Assembly: GCF_050947335.1 (NCBI RefSeq)
Contig: NW_027473315.1
Location: forward strand, 620,001-684,000
Length of the DNA stretch: 64,000 bases
DNA from: Megachile rotundata
Taxonomy: Eukaryota > Arthropoda > Insecta > Hymenoptera > Megachilidae
Reading direction: 5' to 3'
Position numbers and translations under genes: made by a program. The notes below the pieces were generated by a model. It searched no databases. It saw nothing but the letters and a program-made list of their open reading frames with translations, and was not told the origin of the DNA. Position 1 is the stretch's first letter; every line of letters starts with the position of its first letter. Shown here in pieces: positions 23,804 to 38,080 of the stretch.

Positions 23804-26785
23804 TGATTGTGATTGTATAGTAGTAATTGTATGATTGTCTTCGTATGATTGTGATCGTATGATTGTGATTGTATGATTGTGATTGCATGATTATGATTGT
23901 ATCATTGTTTTTGTATGATTGTGATTGTATGATTGCGATTGTGTGATTGTGATTGTATGATTGTGATTGTATGATTGTGATTGTATGATTGGGATGGTAT
24001 GATTGTGATTGTATGATTCTGATTGTATGATTGTGATTGTATGATTGCGATTGTATCATTGTTTTTGTATGATTGTGATTGTGTGATTGTGATTGTATGA
24101 TTGTGATTGTATGATTGTGATTGTATGATTGGGATGGTATGATTGTGATTGTATGATTGTGATTGTATGATTGTGATTGCATGATTGTGATTGTATGATT
24201 GTGATTGTATGATTGTGATTGTATGATTGTGATTGCATGATTGTGATTGAATGATTGTGATTGTATGATTGTGATTGTACGATTGTGATTGTATGATTGC
24301 GATAGTATGATTGTGATTGTATGATTGTGATTGTATGATTGTGATTGTATGATTGTGATTGTATGATTGTGATTGTATGATTGAGATTGTATGATTGTGG
24401 TTGTATTATTGTGATTGTATGATTGTGATTGTATGATTGTGATTGAATGACTGCGATAGTATGATTGTGATTGTATGATTGTGATTGTATGATTGAGATT
24501 GTATGATTGTGATTGTATGATTGTGATTGTATGATTGAGATTATATGATTGTGGTTGTATTATTGTGATTGTATGATTGAGATTGTATGATTGTGATTGA
24601 ATGATTGCGATAGTATGATTGTGATTGTATGATTGTGATTGTATGATTGAGATTGTATGATTGTGATTGTATTATTGTGATTGTATGATTGTGATTGTAT
24701 GATTGTGATTGTATGATTGTGAATGTATGATTGTGATTGTATGATTGTGATTGTATGATTGTTTTTGTATGATTGTGATTTTATAGTAGTAATTGTATGA
24801 TTGTCATCGTATGATTGTGATTGTATGATTGTTTTTGTATGATTGCGATTGTATAGTAGTAATTGTATGATTGTCTTCGTATGATTGTGATCGTATGATT
24901 GTGATTGTATGATTGTGATTGTATGATTGTGATTGTATGATTGTGATTGTATCATTGTGATTGTTTGATTGTGATCATATGATTGTGATTGTATGATTGT
25001 GATTGCATGATTGTGATTGTATGATTGTGATTGTATGATTTTGATTGTATGATTGTCTTTGTATGATTGTGATTGTATGATTGTGATTGTATGATTGTGA
25101 TTGTATGATTGTGATTGTATGATTGTGATTGTATGATTGTGATAGTATGATTGTGATTGTATGATTGTGATTGTATGATTGTTTTTGTATGATTGTGATT
25201 ATATAGCAGTAATTGTATGATTGTCATCGTATGATTGTGATTGTATGATTGCTTTTGTATGATTGTGATTGTATAGTAGTAATTGTATGATTGTCTTCGT
25301 ATGATTGTGATCGTATGATTGTGATTGTATGATTGTGATCGTATGATTGTGATTGTATGATTGTGATTGTATCATTGTGATTGTTTGATTGTGATCATAT
25401 GATTGTGTTTGTATGATTGTGATTGCATGATTGTGATTGTATGATTGTGATTGTATGATTTTGATTGTATGATTGTTTTTGTATGATTGTGATTGTATGA
25501 TTGTGTTTGTATGATTGTGATTGCATGATTGTGATTGTATGATTGTGATTGTATGATTTTGATTGTATGATTGTTTTTGTATGATTGTGATTGTATGATT
25601 GTGATTGTATGATTGTGATTGTATGATTGTGATAGTATGATTGTGATTGTATGATTGTGGTTGTATGATTTTGATTGTATGATAGTGATTGTATGATTGT
25701 GATTGTATGATTGGGATTGTATGATTGAGATTGTATGATTGTGATTGTATTATTGTGATTGTATGATTGTGATTGTATGATTGTGATTATATGATTGTGA
25801 ATGTATGATTGTTTCTGTATGATTGTGATGGTACAGTAGGAATTGTATGATTGTCTTCGTATGATTGTGGTTGTATGATTGTGATTGTATCATTGCGATA
25901 GTATGATTGTGATTGTATGATTGTGATTGTATGATTGTGATTGTATGATTGCGATAGTATGATTGGGATTGTGTGATTGTGATTGTATGATTGTGATTGT
26001 ATGATTGAGATTGCAAGATTGTGATTGTATTATTGTGATTGTATGATTGTGATTGTATGATTGTGATTGTATGATTGTGAATGTATGACTGTGATTGTAT
26101 GATTGTGAATGTGTGATTGTGATTGTATGATTGTTTTTGTATGATTGTGATTGTATAGTAGTAATTGTATGATTGTCATCGTATGATTGTGTTTGTATGA
26201 TTGTTTTTGTATGATTGTGATTGTATAGTAGTAATTGTATGATTGTCTTCGTATGATTGTGATCGTATGATTGTGATTGTATGATTGTGATTGCATGATT
26301 GTGATTGTATCATTGTTTTTGTATGATTGTGATTGTATGATTGCGATTTTGTGATTGTGATTGTATGATTGTGATTGTATGATTGTGATTGTATGAATGG
26401 GATGGTATGATTGTGATTGTATGATTCTGATTGTATGATTGTGATTGTATGATTGTGATTGTATGATCGTGATTGTATCATTGTTTTTGTATGATTGGGA
26501 TGGTATGATTGTGATTGTATGATTGTGATTGTATGATTGTGATTGCATGATTGTGATTGTATGATTGTGATTGTATGATTGTGATTGTATGATTGTGATT
26601 GCATGATTGTGATTGAATGATTGTGATTGTATGATTGTGATTGTACGATTGTGATTGTATGATTGCGATAGTATGATTGTGATTGTATGATTGTGATTGT
26701 ATGATTGTGATTGTATGATTGAGATTGTATGATTGTGGTTGTATTATTGGGATTGTATGATTGTGATTGTATGATTGTGATTGTA
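23804..26785 (+). repeat. 8.7-kb offset duplication, second copy
   Basis: It matches 15124-18077, including the nested K and E blocks and the tgaatgggatggta and gcgattttg variants near 17.7 and 26.4 kb. It has tgattgggatggta where the first copy has the private tgattggcatggta at 15306. Confidence 0.8.
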
Positions 26786-27765
26786 TGATTGTGATTGTAT
26801 GATTGTGATTGTATGATTGTGAATGTATGATTGTGATTGTATGATTGTGATTGTATGATTGTGATTGTATGATTGTGATTGTATGATTGTGATTGTATTA
26901 TTGTGATTGTATTATTGTGATTGTATGATTGTGATTGTATAGTAGTAATTGTATGATTGTCTTCGTATGATTGTGATCGTATGATTGTGATTGTATGATT
27001 GTGATTGCATGATTGTGATTGTATCATTGTTTTTGTATGATTGTGATTGTATGATTGCGATTGTGTGATTGTGATTGTATGATTGTGATTGTATGATTGT
27101 GATTGTATGATTGTGATTGTATGATTGTGAATGTATGATTGTGATTGTATGATTGTGATTGTATGATTGTGATTGTATGATTGTGATTGTATGATTGTGA
27201 TTGTATTATTGTGATTGTATGATTGTGATTGTATGATTGTAATTGTATGATTGCGATAGTATGATTGTGATTGTATGATTGTGATTGTATGATTGTGATT
27301 GTATGTTTGCGATAGTATGATTGTGATTGTATGATTGTGATTGTATGATTGTGATTGCATGATTGTGATTGAATGATTGTGATTGTATGATTGTGATTGT
27401 ACGATTGTGATTGTATGATTGCGATAGTATGATTGTGATTGTATGATTGTATTTGTATGATTGTGATTGTATGATTGTGATTGTATGAATGTGATTGTAT
27501 GATTGCGATTGTATGATTGTGATTGTATGATAGCGATTGTATGATTGCGATTGTATGATTGGGATTGTATGATTGAGATTGTATGATTGTGATTGTATTA
27601 TTGTGGTTGTATGATTGTGATTGTATGATTGTGATTGTATGATTGTGAATGTATGATTGTGATTGTATGATTGTGATTGTATGATTGTGATTGTATGATT
27701 GTGATTGCATGATTGTGATTGAATGATTGTGATTGTATGATTGTGATTGTACGATTGTGATTGAA
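26786..27765 (+). repeat. Mixed satellite before module M copy 3
   Basis: No gene. It contains two neighbouring ttattg monomers near 26.9 kb, a partial K block near 26.94 kb, a tgtttgcgatagta monomer near 27.3 kb, and the gatagcg and gcgattg series that precedes other module M copies. Confidence 0.65.
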
Positions 27766-28815
27766 TGATTGCGATAGTATGATTGTGATTGTATGATTGT
27801 GATTGTATGATTGTGATTGTATGATTGTGATTGTATGATTGTGATTGTATGATTGTGATTGTATGATTGTGATTGTATGATTGTGATTGTATGATTGTGA
27901 TTGTATGATTGTGATTGTATGATTGAGATTGTATGATTGTGATTGTATTATTGTGATTGTATGATTGTGATTGTATGATTGTGATTGTATGATTGTGAAT
28001 GTATGATTGTGGCTGTATGATTGTGATTGTATGATTGCGATAGTATGATTGGGATTGTGTGATTGTGATTGTATGATTGTGATTGTATGATTGAGATTGC
28101 AAGATTGTGATTGTATTATTGTGATTGTATGATTGTGATTGTATGATTGTGATTGTATGATTGTGAATGTATGACTGTGATTGTATGATTGTGAATGTGT
28201 GATTCTGATTGTACGATTGTGATTGTATGATTGCGATAGTATGATTGTGATTGTAGGATTGTATTTGTATGATTGTGATTGTATGATTGTGATTGTATGA
28301 ATGTGATTGTATGATTGCGATTGTATGATTGTGATTGTATGATAGTGATTGTATGATTGTGATTGTATGATTGGGATCGTATGATTGAGATTGTATGATT
28401 GTGATTGTATTATTGTGATTGTATGATTGTGATTGTATGATTGTGATTGTATGATTGTGAATGTATGATTGTGATTGTATGATTGTGATTGTATGATTGT
28501 GATTGTATGATTGTGGTTGCATGATTGTGATTGAACGATTGTGATTGTATGATTGTGATTGTACGATTGTGATTGAATGATTGCGATAGTATGATTGTGA
28601 TTGTATGATTGTGATTGTATGATTGTGATTGTATGATTGTGATTGTATGATTGTGATTGTATGATTGTGATTGTATGATTGCGATTGTATGATTGTGATT
28701 GTATGATTGAGATTGTATGATTGTGATTGTATTATTGTGATTGTATGATTGTGATTGTATGATTGTGATTGTATGATTGTGAATGTATGATTGTGATTGT
28801 ATGATTGTGATTGTA
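27766..28815 (+). repeat. 1,050-bp module M, copy 3
   Basis: 75 monomers with the same landmark order. Private variants: ggctg in place of gactg near 28.01 kb, and a cgattg monomer after the gaa-ending monomer near 28.53 kb. The downstream consensus run is four monomers. Confidence 0.88.
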
Positions 28816-31349
28816 TCATTGTTTTTGTATGATTGTGATTGTGTGATTGTGATTGTATGATTGTGATTGTATGATTGTGATTGTATGATTGTGATTGTAT
28901 GATTGGGATGGTATGATTGTGATTGTATGATTGTGATTGTATGATTGTGATTGCATGATTGTGATTGTATGATTGTGATTGTATGATTGTGATTGTATGA
29001 TTGTGATTGCATGATTGTGATTGAATGATTGTGATTGTTTGATTGTGATTGTACGATTGTGATTGTATGATTGCGATAGTATGATTGTGATTGTATGATT
29101 GTGATTGTATGATTGTGATTGTATGATTGTGATTGTATGATTGAGATTGTATGATTGTTTTTGTATGGTTGTGATTGTATAGTAGTAATTGTATGATTGT
29201 CTTCGTATGATTGTGATCGTATGATTGTGATTGTATGATTGTGATTGTATGATTGTGATTGTATGATTGTGATAATATCATTGTGATTGTTTGATTGTGA
29301 TCATATGATTGTGATTGTATGATTGTGATTGCATGATTGTGATTGTATGATTGTGATTGTATGATTTTGATTGTATGATTGTTTTTGTATGATTGTGATT
29401 GTATGATTGTGATTGTATGATTGTGATTGTATTATTGTGATTGTATGATTGTGATTATATGATTGTGAATGTATGATTGTTTCTGTATGATTGTGATGGT
29501 ATAGTAGTAATTGTATGATTGTCTTCGTATGATTGTGGTTGTATGATTGTGATTGTATCATTGCGATAGTATGATTGTGATTGTATGATTATGATTGTAT
29601 GATTGTGATTGTATGATTGCGATAGTATGATTGGGATTGTGTGATTGGGATGGTATGATTGTGATTGTATGATTGTGATTGTATGATTGTGATTGCATGA
29701 TTGTGATTGTATGATTGTGATTGTATGATTGTGATTGTATGATTGTGATTGCATGATTGTGATTGAATGATTGTAATTGTATGATTGCGATAGTATGATT
29801 GTGATTGTATGATTGTGATTGTATGATTGTGATTGTATGCTTGCGATAGTATGATTGTGATTGTATGATTGTGATTGTATGATTGTGATTGCATGATTGT
29901 GATTGAATGATTGTGATTGTATGATTGTGATTGTACGATTGTGATTGTATGATTGCGATAGTATGATTGTGATTGTATGATTGTATTTGTATGATTGTGA
30001 TTGTATGATTGTGATTGTATGAATGTGATTGTATGATTGCGATTGTATGATTGTGATTGTATGATAGCGATTGTATGATTGCGATTGTATGATTGGGATT
30101 GTATGATTGAGATTGTATGATTGTGATTGTATTATTGTGGTTGTATGATTGTGATTGTATGATTGTGATTGTATGATTGTGAATGTATGATTGTGATTGT
30201 ATGATTGTGATTGTATGATTGTGATTGTATGATTGTGATTGCATGATTGTGATTGAATGATTGTGATTGTATGATTGTGATTGTACGATTGTGATTGAAT
30301 GATTGCGATAGTATGATTGTGATTGTATGATTGTGATTGTATGATTGTGATTGTATGATTGTGATTGTATGATTGTGATTGTATGATTGTGATTGTATGA
30401 TTGTGATTGTATGATTGTGATTGTATGATTGTGATTGTATGATTGTGATTGTATGATTGAGATTGTATGATTGTGATTGTATTATTGTGATTGTATGATT
30501 GTGATTGTATGATTGTGATTGTATGATTGTGAATGTATGATTGTGACTGTATGATTGTGATTGTATGATTGTGATTGTATGATTGTTTTTGTATGATTGT
30601 GATTGTATAGTAGTAATTGTATGATTGTCATCGTATGATTGTGATTGTATGATTGTTTTTGTATGATTGTGATTGTATAGTAGTAATTGTATGATTGTCT
30701 TCGTATGATTGTGATCGTATGATTGTGATTGTATGATTGTGATTGTATGATTGTGATTGTATGATTGTGATTATATCATTGTGATTGTTTGATTGTGATC
30801 ATATGATTGTGATTGTATGATTGTGATTGCATGATTGTGATTGTATGATTGTGATTGTATGATTTTGATTGTATGATTGTTTTTGTATGATTGTGATTGT
30901 ATGACTGTGATTGTATGATTGTGATAGTATGATTGTGATTGTATGATTGTGGTTGTATGATTGTGATTGTATGATAGTGATTTTATGATTGTGATTGTAT
31001 GATTGTGATTGTATGATTGTGATTGCATGATTGTGATTGAATGATTGTGATTGTATGATTGTGATTGTACGATTGTGATTGTATGATTGCGATTGTATGA
31101 TTGTGATTGTATGATAGCGATTGTATGATTGCGATTGTATGATTGGGATTGTATGATTGAGATTGTATGATTGTGATTGTATTATTGTGGTTGTATGATT
31201 GTGATTGTATGATTGTGATTGTATGATTGTGAATGTATGATTGTGATTGTATGATTGTGATTGTATGATTGTGATTGTATGATTGTGATTGCATGATTGT
31301 GATTGAATGATTGTGATTGTATGATTGTGATTGTACGATTGTGATTGAA
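28816..31349 (+). repeat. Module M flank, copy 3, with truncated module
   Basis: No gene. The flank repeats 19842 to about 21.0 kb. At 30300 a further tgattgcgatagta and consensus run starts a module M-like series that is cut short and joined to a K doublet at 30580. The segment from 30580 onward belongs to the 4.6-kb duplication. Confidence 0.72.
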
Positions 31350-33447
31350 TGATTGCGATAGTATGATTGTGATTGTATGATTGTGATTGTATGATTGTGA
31401 TTGTATGATTGTGATTGTATGATTGTGATTGTATGATTGTGATTGTATGATTGTGATTGTATGATTGTGATTGTATGATTGTGATTGTATGATTGTGATT
31501 GTATGATTGAGATTGTATGATTGTGATTGTATTATTGTGATTGTATGATTGTGATTGTATGATTGTGATTGTATGATTGTGAATGTATGATTGTGACTGT
31601 ATGATTGTGATTGTATGATTGCGATAGTATGATTGGGATTGTGTGATTGTGATTGTATGATTGTGATTGTATGATTGAGATTGCAAGATTGTGATTGTAT
31701 TATTGTGATTGTATGATTGTGATTGTATGATTGTGATTGTATGATTGTGAATGTATGACTGTGATTGTATGATTGTGAATGTGTGATTCTGATTGTACGA
31801 TTGTGATTGTATGATTGCGATAGTATGATTGTGATTGTAGGATTGTATTTGTATGATTGTGATTGTATGATTGTGATTGTATGAATGTGATTGTATGATT
31901 GCGATTGTATGATTGTGATTGTATGATAGTGATTGTATGATTGTGATTGTATGATTGGGATCGTATGATTGAGATTGTATGATTGTGATTGTATTATTGT
32001 GATTGTATGATTGTGATTGTATGATTGTGATTGTATGATTGTGAATGTATGATTGTGATTGTATGATTGTGATTGTATGATTGTGATTGTATGATTGTGG
32101 TTGCATGATTGTGATTGAATGATTGTGATTGTATGATTGTGATTGTACGATTGTGATTGAATGATTGCGATAGTATGATTGTGATTGTATGATTGTGATT
32201 GTATGATTGTGATTGTATGATTGTGATTGTATGATTGTGATTGTATGATTGTGATTGTATGATTGCGATTGTATGATTGTGATTGTATGGTTGAGATTGT
32301 ATGATTGTGATTGTATTATTGTGATTGTATGATTGTGATTGTATGATTGTGATTGTATGATTGTGAATGTATGATTGTGATTGTATGATTGTGATTGTAT
32401 CATTGTTTTTGTATGATTGTGATTGTGTGATTGTGATTGTATGATTGTGATTGTATGATTGTGATTGTATGATTGTGATTGTATGATTGGGATGGTATGA
32501 TTGTGATTGTATGATTGTGATTGTATGATTGTGATTGCATGATTGTGATTGTATGATTGTGATTGTATGATTGTGATTGTATGATTGTGATTGCATGATT
32601 GTGATTGAATGATTGTGATTGTTTGATTGTGATTGTACGATTGTGATTGTATGATTGCGATAGTATGATTGTGATTGTATGATTGTGATTGTATGATTGT
32701 GATTGTATGATTGTGATTGTATGATTGTGATTGTATGATTGTGATTGTATGATTGAGATTGTATGATTGTTTTTGTATGGTTGTGATTGTATAGTAGTAA
32801 TTGTATGATTGTCTTCGTATGATTGTGATCGTATGATTGTGATTGTATGATTGTGATTGTATGATTGTGATTGTATGATTGTGATAATATCATTGTGATT
32901 GTTTGATTGTGATCATATGATTGTGATTGTATGATTGTGATTGCATGATTGTGATTGTATGATTGTGATTGTATGATTTTGATTGTATGATTGTTTTTGT
33001 ATGATTGTGATTGTATGATTGTGATTGTATTATTGTGATTGTATGATTGTGATTGTATGATTGTGATTATATGATTGTGAATGTATGATTGTTTCTGTAT
33101 GATTGTGATGGTATAGTAGTAATTGTATGATTGTCTTCGTATGATTGTGGTTGTATGATTGTGATTGTATCATTGCGATAGTATGATTGCGATTGTATGA
33201 TTATGATTGTATGATTGTGATTGTATGATTGCGATAGTATGATTGGGATTGTGTGATTGGGATGGTATGATTGTGATTGTATGATTGTGATTGTATGATT
33301 GTGATTGCATGATTGTGATTGTATGATTGTGATTGTATGATTGTGATTGTATGATTGTGATTGCATGATTGTGATTGAATGATTGTAATTGTATGATTGC
33401 GATAGTATGATTGTGATTGTATGATTGTGATTGTATGATTGTGATTG
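30580..33447 (+). repeat. 4.6-kb offset duplication, first copy
   Basis: It begins with a K doublet (30580-30719), continues through an E block and module M copy 4, and matches 35214-38080 at offsets of 4,634-4,648 bp. The match is lost near 33.45 kb at a tgtttgcgatagta monomer. Confidence 0.8.
31350..32399 (+). repeat. 1,050-bp module M, copy 4
   Basis: 75 monomers. It shares tggttgagattgta and the six-monomer downstream run with copy 2, 9,604 bp upstream, and differs from copy 2 in having ten rather than eleven monomers in the first consensus run. Confidence 0.88.
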
Positions 33448-35997
33448 TATGTTTGCGATAGTATGATTGTGATTGTATGATTGTGATTGTATGATTGTGA
33501 TTGCATGATTGTGATTGAATGATTGTGATTGTATGATTGTGATTGTACGATTGTGATTGTATGATTGCGATAGTATGATTGTGATTGTATGATTGTATTT
33601 GTATGATTGTGATTGTATGATTGTGATTGTATGAATGTGATTGTATGATTGCGATTGTATGATTGTGATTGTATGATAGCGATTGTATGATTGCGATTGT
33701 ATGATTGGGATTGTATGATTGAGATTGTATGATTGTGATTGTATTATTGTGGTTGTATGATTGTGATTGTATGATTGTGATTGTATGATTGTGAATGTAT
33801 GATTGTGATTGTATGATTGTGATTGTATGATTGTGATTGTATGATTGTGATTGCATGATTGTGATTGAATGATTGTGATTGTATGATTGTGATTGTACGA
33901 TTGTGATTGAATGATTGCGATAGTATGATTGTGATTGTATGATTGTGATTGTATGATTGTGATTGTATGATTGTGATTGTATGATTGTGATTGTATGATT
34001 GTGATTGTATGATTGTGATTGTATGATTGTGATTGTATGATTGTGATTGTATGATTGTGATTGTATGATTGAGATTGTATGATTGTGATTGTATTATTGT
34101 GATTGTATGATTGTGATTGTATGATTGTGATTGTATGATTGTGAATGTATGATTGTGACTGTATGATTGTGATTGTATGATTGTGATTGTATGATTGTTT
34201 TTGTATGATTGTGATTGTATAGTAGTAATTGTATGATTGTCATCGTATGATTGTGATTGTATGATTGTTTTTGTATGATTGTGATTGTATAGTAGTAATT
34301 GTATGATTGTCTTCGTATGATTGTGATCGTATGATTGTGATTGTATGATTGTGATTGTATGATTGTGATTGTATGATTGTGATTATATCATTGTGATTGT
34401 TTGATTGTGATCATATGATTGTGATTATATGATTGTGATTGCATGATTGTGATTGTATGATTGTGATTGTATGATTTTGATTGTATGATTGTTTTTGTAT
34501 GATTGTGATTGTATGATTGTGATTGTATGATTGTGATAGTATGATTGTGATTGTATGATTGTGGTTGTATGATTGTGATTGTATGATAGTGATTGTATGA
34601 TTGTGATTGTATGATTGTGATTGTATGATTGGGATTGTATGATTGAGATTGTATGATTGTGATTGTATTATTGTGATTGTATGATTGTGATTATATGATT
34701 GTGAATGTATGATTGTGATTGTATGATTGTGATTGTATGATTGTGATTGTATGATTGTGATTGTATGATTGTTTTTGTGTGATTGTGATTGTATAGTAGT
34801 AATTGTAGGATTGTCATCGTATGATTGTGATTGTATGATTGTTTCTGTATGATTGTGATGGTATAGTAGTAATTGTATGATTGTCTTCGTATGATTGTCG
34901 TTGTATGATTGTGATTGTATCATTGCGATAGTATGATTGTGATTGTATGATTGTGATTGTATGATTGTGATTGTATGATTGTGATTGTATGATTGTGATT
35001 GTATGATTGCGATAGTATGATTGGGATTGTGTGATTGTGATTGTATGATTGTGATTGTATGATTGTGATTGCAAGATTGTGATTGTATTATTGTGATTGT
35101 ATGATTGTGATTGTATGATTGTGATTGTATGATTGTGAATGTATGACTGTGATTGTATGATTGTGAATGTGTAATTCTGATTGTACGATTGTGATTGTAT
35201 GATTGCGATAGTATGATTGTTTTTGTATGATTGTGATTGTATAGTAGTAATTGTATGATTGTCATCGTATGATTGTGATTGTATGATTGTTTTTGTATGA
35301 TTGTGATTGTATAGTAGTAATTGTATGATTGTCTTCGTATGATTGTGATCGTATGATTGTGATTGTATGATTGTGATTGTATGATTGTGATTGTATGATT
35401 GTGATTATATCATTGTGATTGTTTGATTGTGATCATATGATTGTGATTGTATGATTGTGATTGCATGATTGTGATTGTATGATTGTGATTGTATGATTTT
35501 GATTGTATGATTGTTTTTGTATGATTGTGATTGTATGATTGTGATTGTATGATTGTGATTGTATGATTGTGATAGTATGATTGTGATTGTATGATTGTGG
35601 TTGTATGATTGTGATTGTATGATAGTGATTGTATGATTGTGATTGTATGATTGTGATTGTATGATTGTGATTGCATGATTGTGATTGAATGATTGTGATT
35701 GTATGATTGTGATTGTACGATTGTGATTGTATGATTGCGATTGTATGATTGTGATTGTATGATAGCGATTGTATGATTGCGATTGTATGATTGGGATTGT
35801 ATGATTGAGATTGTATGATTGTGATTGTATTATTGTGGTTGTATGATTGTGATTGTATGATTGTGATTGTATGATTGTGAATGTATGATTGTGATTGTAT
35901 GATTGTGATTGTATGATTGTGATTGTATGATTGTGATTGCATGATTGTGATTGAATGATTGTGATTGTATGATTGTGATTGTACGATTGTGATTGAA
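32400..35997 (+). repeat. Module M flank copy 4 and second truncated module
   Basis: No gene. The flank has the usual K, E and tgattgtttctgta blocks up to about 33.4 kb. A module-like start near 33.9 kb is again cut and joined to a K doublet at 34192-34331, as at 30300-30580. The 35214-35353 K doublet opens the second copy of the 4.6-kb duplication. Confidence 0.7.
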
Positions 35998-38080
35998 TGA
36001 TTGCGATAGTATGATTGTGATTGTATGATTGTGATTGTATGATTGTGATTGTATGATTGTGATTGTATGATTGTGATTGTATGATTGTGATTGTATGATT
36101 GTGATTGTATGATTGTGATTGTATGATTGTGATTGTATGATTGTGATTGTATGATTGAGATTGTATGATTGTGATTGTATTATTGTGATTGTATGATTGT
36201 GATTGTATGATTGTGATTGTATGATTGTGAATGTATGATTGTGACTGTATGATTGTGATTGTATGATTGCGATAGTATGATTGGGATTGTGTGATTGTGA
36301 TTGTATGATTGTGATTGTATGATTGAGATTGCAAGATTGTGATTGTATTATTGTGATTGTATGATTGTGATTGTATGATTGTGATTGTATGATTGTGAAT
36401 GTATGACTGTGATTGTATGATTGTGAATGTGTGATTCTGATTGTACGATTGTGATTGTATGATTGCGATAGTATGATTGTGATTGTAGGATTGTATTTGT
36501 ATGATTGTGATTGTATGATTGTGATTGTATGAATGTGATTGTATGATTGCGATTGTATGATTGCGATTGTATGATAGTGATTGTATGATTGTGATTGTAT
36601 GATTGGGATCGTATGATTGAGATTGTATGATTGTGATTGTATTATTGTGATTGTATGATTGTGATTGTATGATTGTGATTGTATGATTGTGAATGTATGA
36701 TTGTGATTGTATGATTGTGATTGTATGATTGTGATTGTATGATTGTGGTTGCATGATTGTGATTGAATGATTGTGATTGTATGATTGTGATTGTACGATT
36801 GTGATTGAATGATTGCGATAGTATGATTGTGATTGTATGATTGTGATTGTATGATTGTGATTGTATGATTGTGATTGTATGATTGTGATTGTATGATTGT
36901 GATTGTATGATTGCGATTGTATGATTGTGATTGTATGATTGAGATTGTATGATTGTGATTGTATTATTGTGATTGTATGATTGTGATTGTATGATTGTGA
37001 TTGTATGATTGTGAATGTATGATTGTGATTGTATGATTGTGATTGTATCATTGTTTTTGTATGATTGTGATTGTGTGATTGTGATTGTATGATTGTGATT
37101 GTATGATTGTGATTGTATGATTGTGATTGTATGATTGGGATGGTATGATTGTGATTGTATGGTTGTGATTGTATGATTGTGATTGCATGATTGTGATTGT
37201 ATGATTGTGATTGTATGATTGTGATTGTATGATTGTGATTGCATGATTGTGATTGAATGATTGTGATTGTTTGATTGTGATTGTACGATTGTGATTGTAT
37301 GATTGCGATAGTATGATTGTGATTGTATGATTGTGATTGTATGATTGTGATTGTATGATTGTGATTGTATGATTGTGATTGTATGATTGAGATTGTATGA
37401 TTGTTTTTGTATGGTTGTGATTGTATAGTAGTAATTGTATGATTGTCTTCGTATGATTGTGATCGTATGATTGTGATTGTATGATTGTGATTGTATGATT
37501 GTGATTGTATGATTGTGATAATATCATTGTGATTGTTTGATTGTGATCATATGATTGTGATTGTATGATTGTGATTGCATGATTGTGATTGTATGATTGT
37601 GATTGTATGATTTTGATTGTATGATTGTTTTTGTATGATTGTGATTGTATGATTGTGATTGTATTATTGTGATTGTATGATTGTGATTGTATGATTGTGA
37701 TTATATGATTGTGAATGTATGATTGTTTCTGTATGATTGTGATGGTATAGTAGTAATTGTATGATTGTCTTCGTATGATTGTGGTTGTATGATTGTGATT
37801 GTATCATTGCGATAGTATGATTGTGATTGTATGATTATGATTGTATGATTGTGATTGTATGATTGCGATAGTATGATTGGGATTGTGTGATTGGGATGGT
37901 ATGATTGTGATTGTATGATTGTGATTGTATGATTGTGATTGCATGATTGTGATTGTATGATTGTGATTGTATGATTGTGATTGTATGATTGTGATTGCAT
38001 GATTGTGATTGAATGATTGTAATTGTATGATTGCGATAGTATGATTGTGATTGTATGATTGTGATTGTATGATTGTGATT
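35214..38080 (+). repeat. 4.6-kb offset duplication, second copy
   Basis: It matches 30580-33447 and includes module M copy 5. It ends where tgattgtgattgca replaces the tgtttgcgatagta monomer of the first copy. Confidence 0.8.
35998..37047 (+). repeat. 1,050-bp module M, copy 5
   Basis: 75 monomers with the standard landmark order and a five-monomer downstream consensus run. It lacks the tggttgagattgta variant of copies 2 and 4. Confidence 0.88.
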
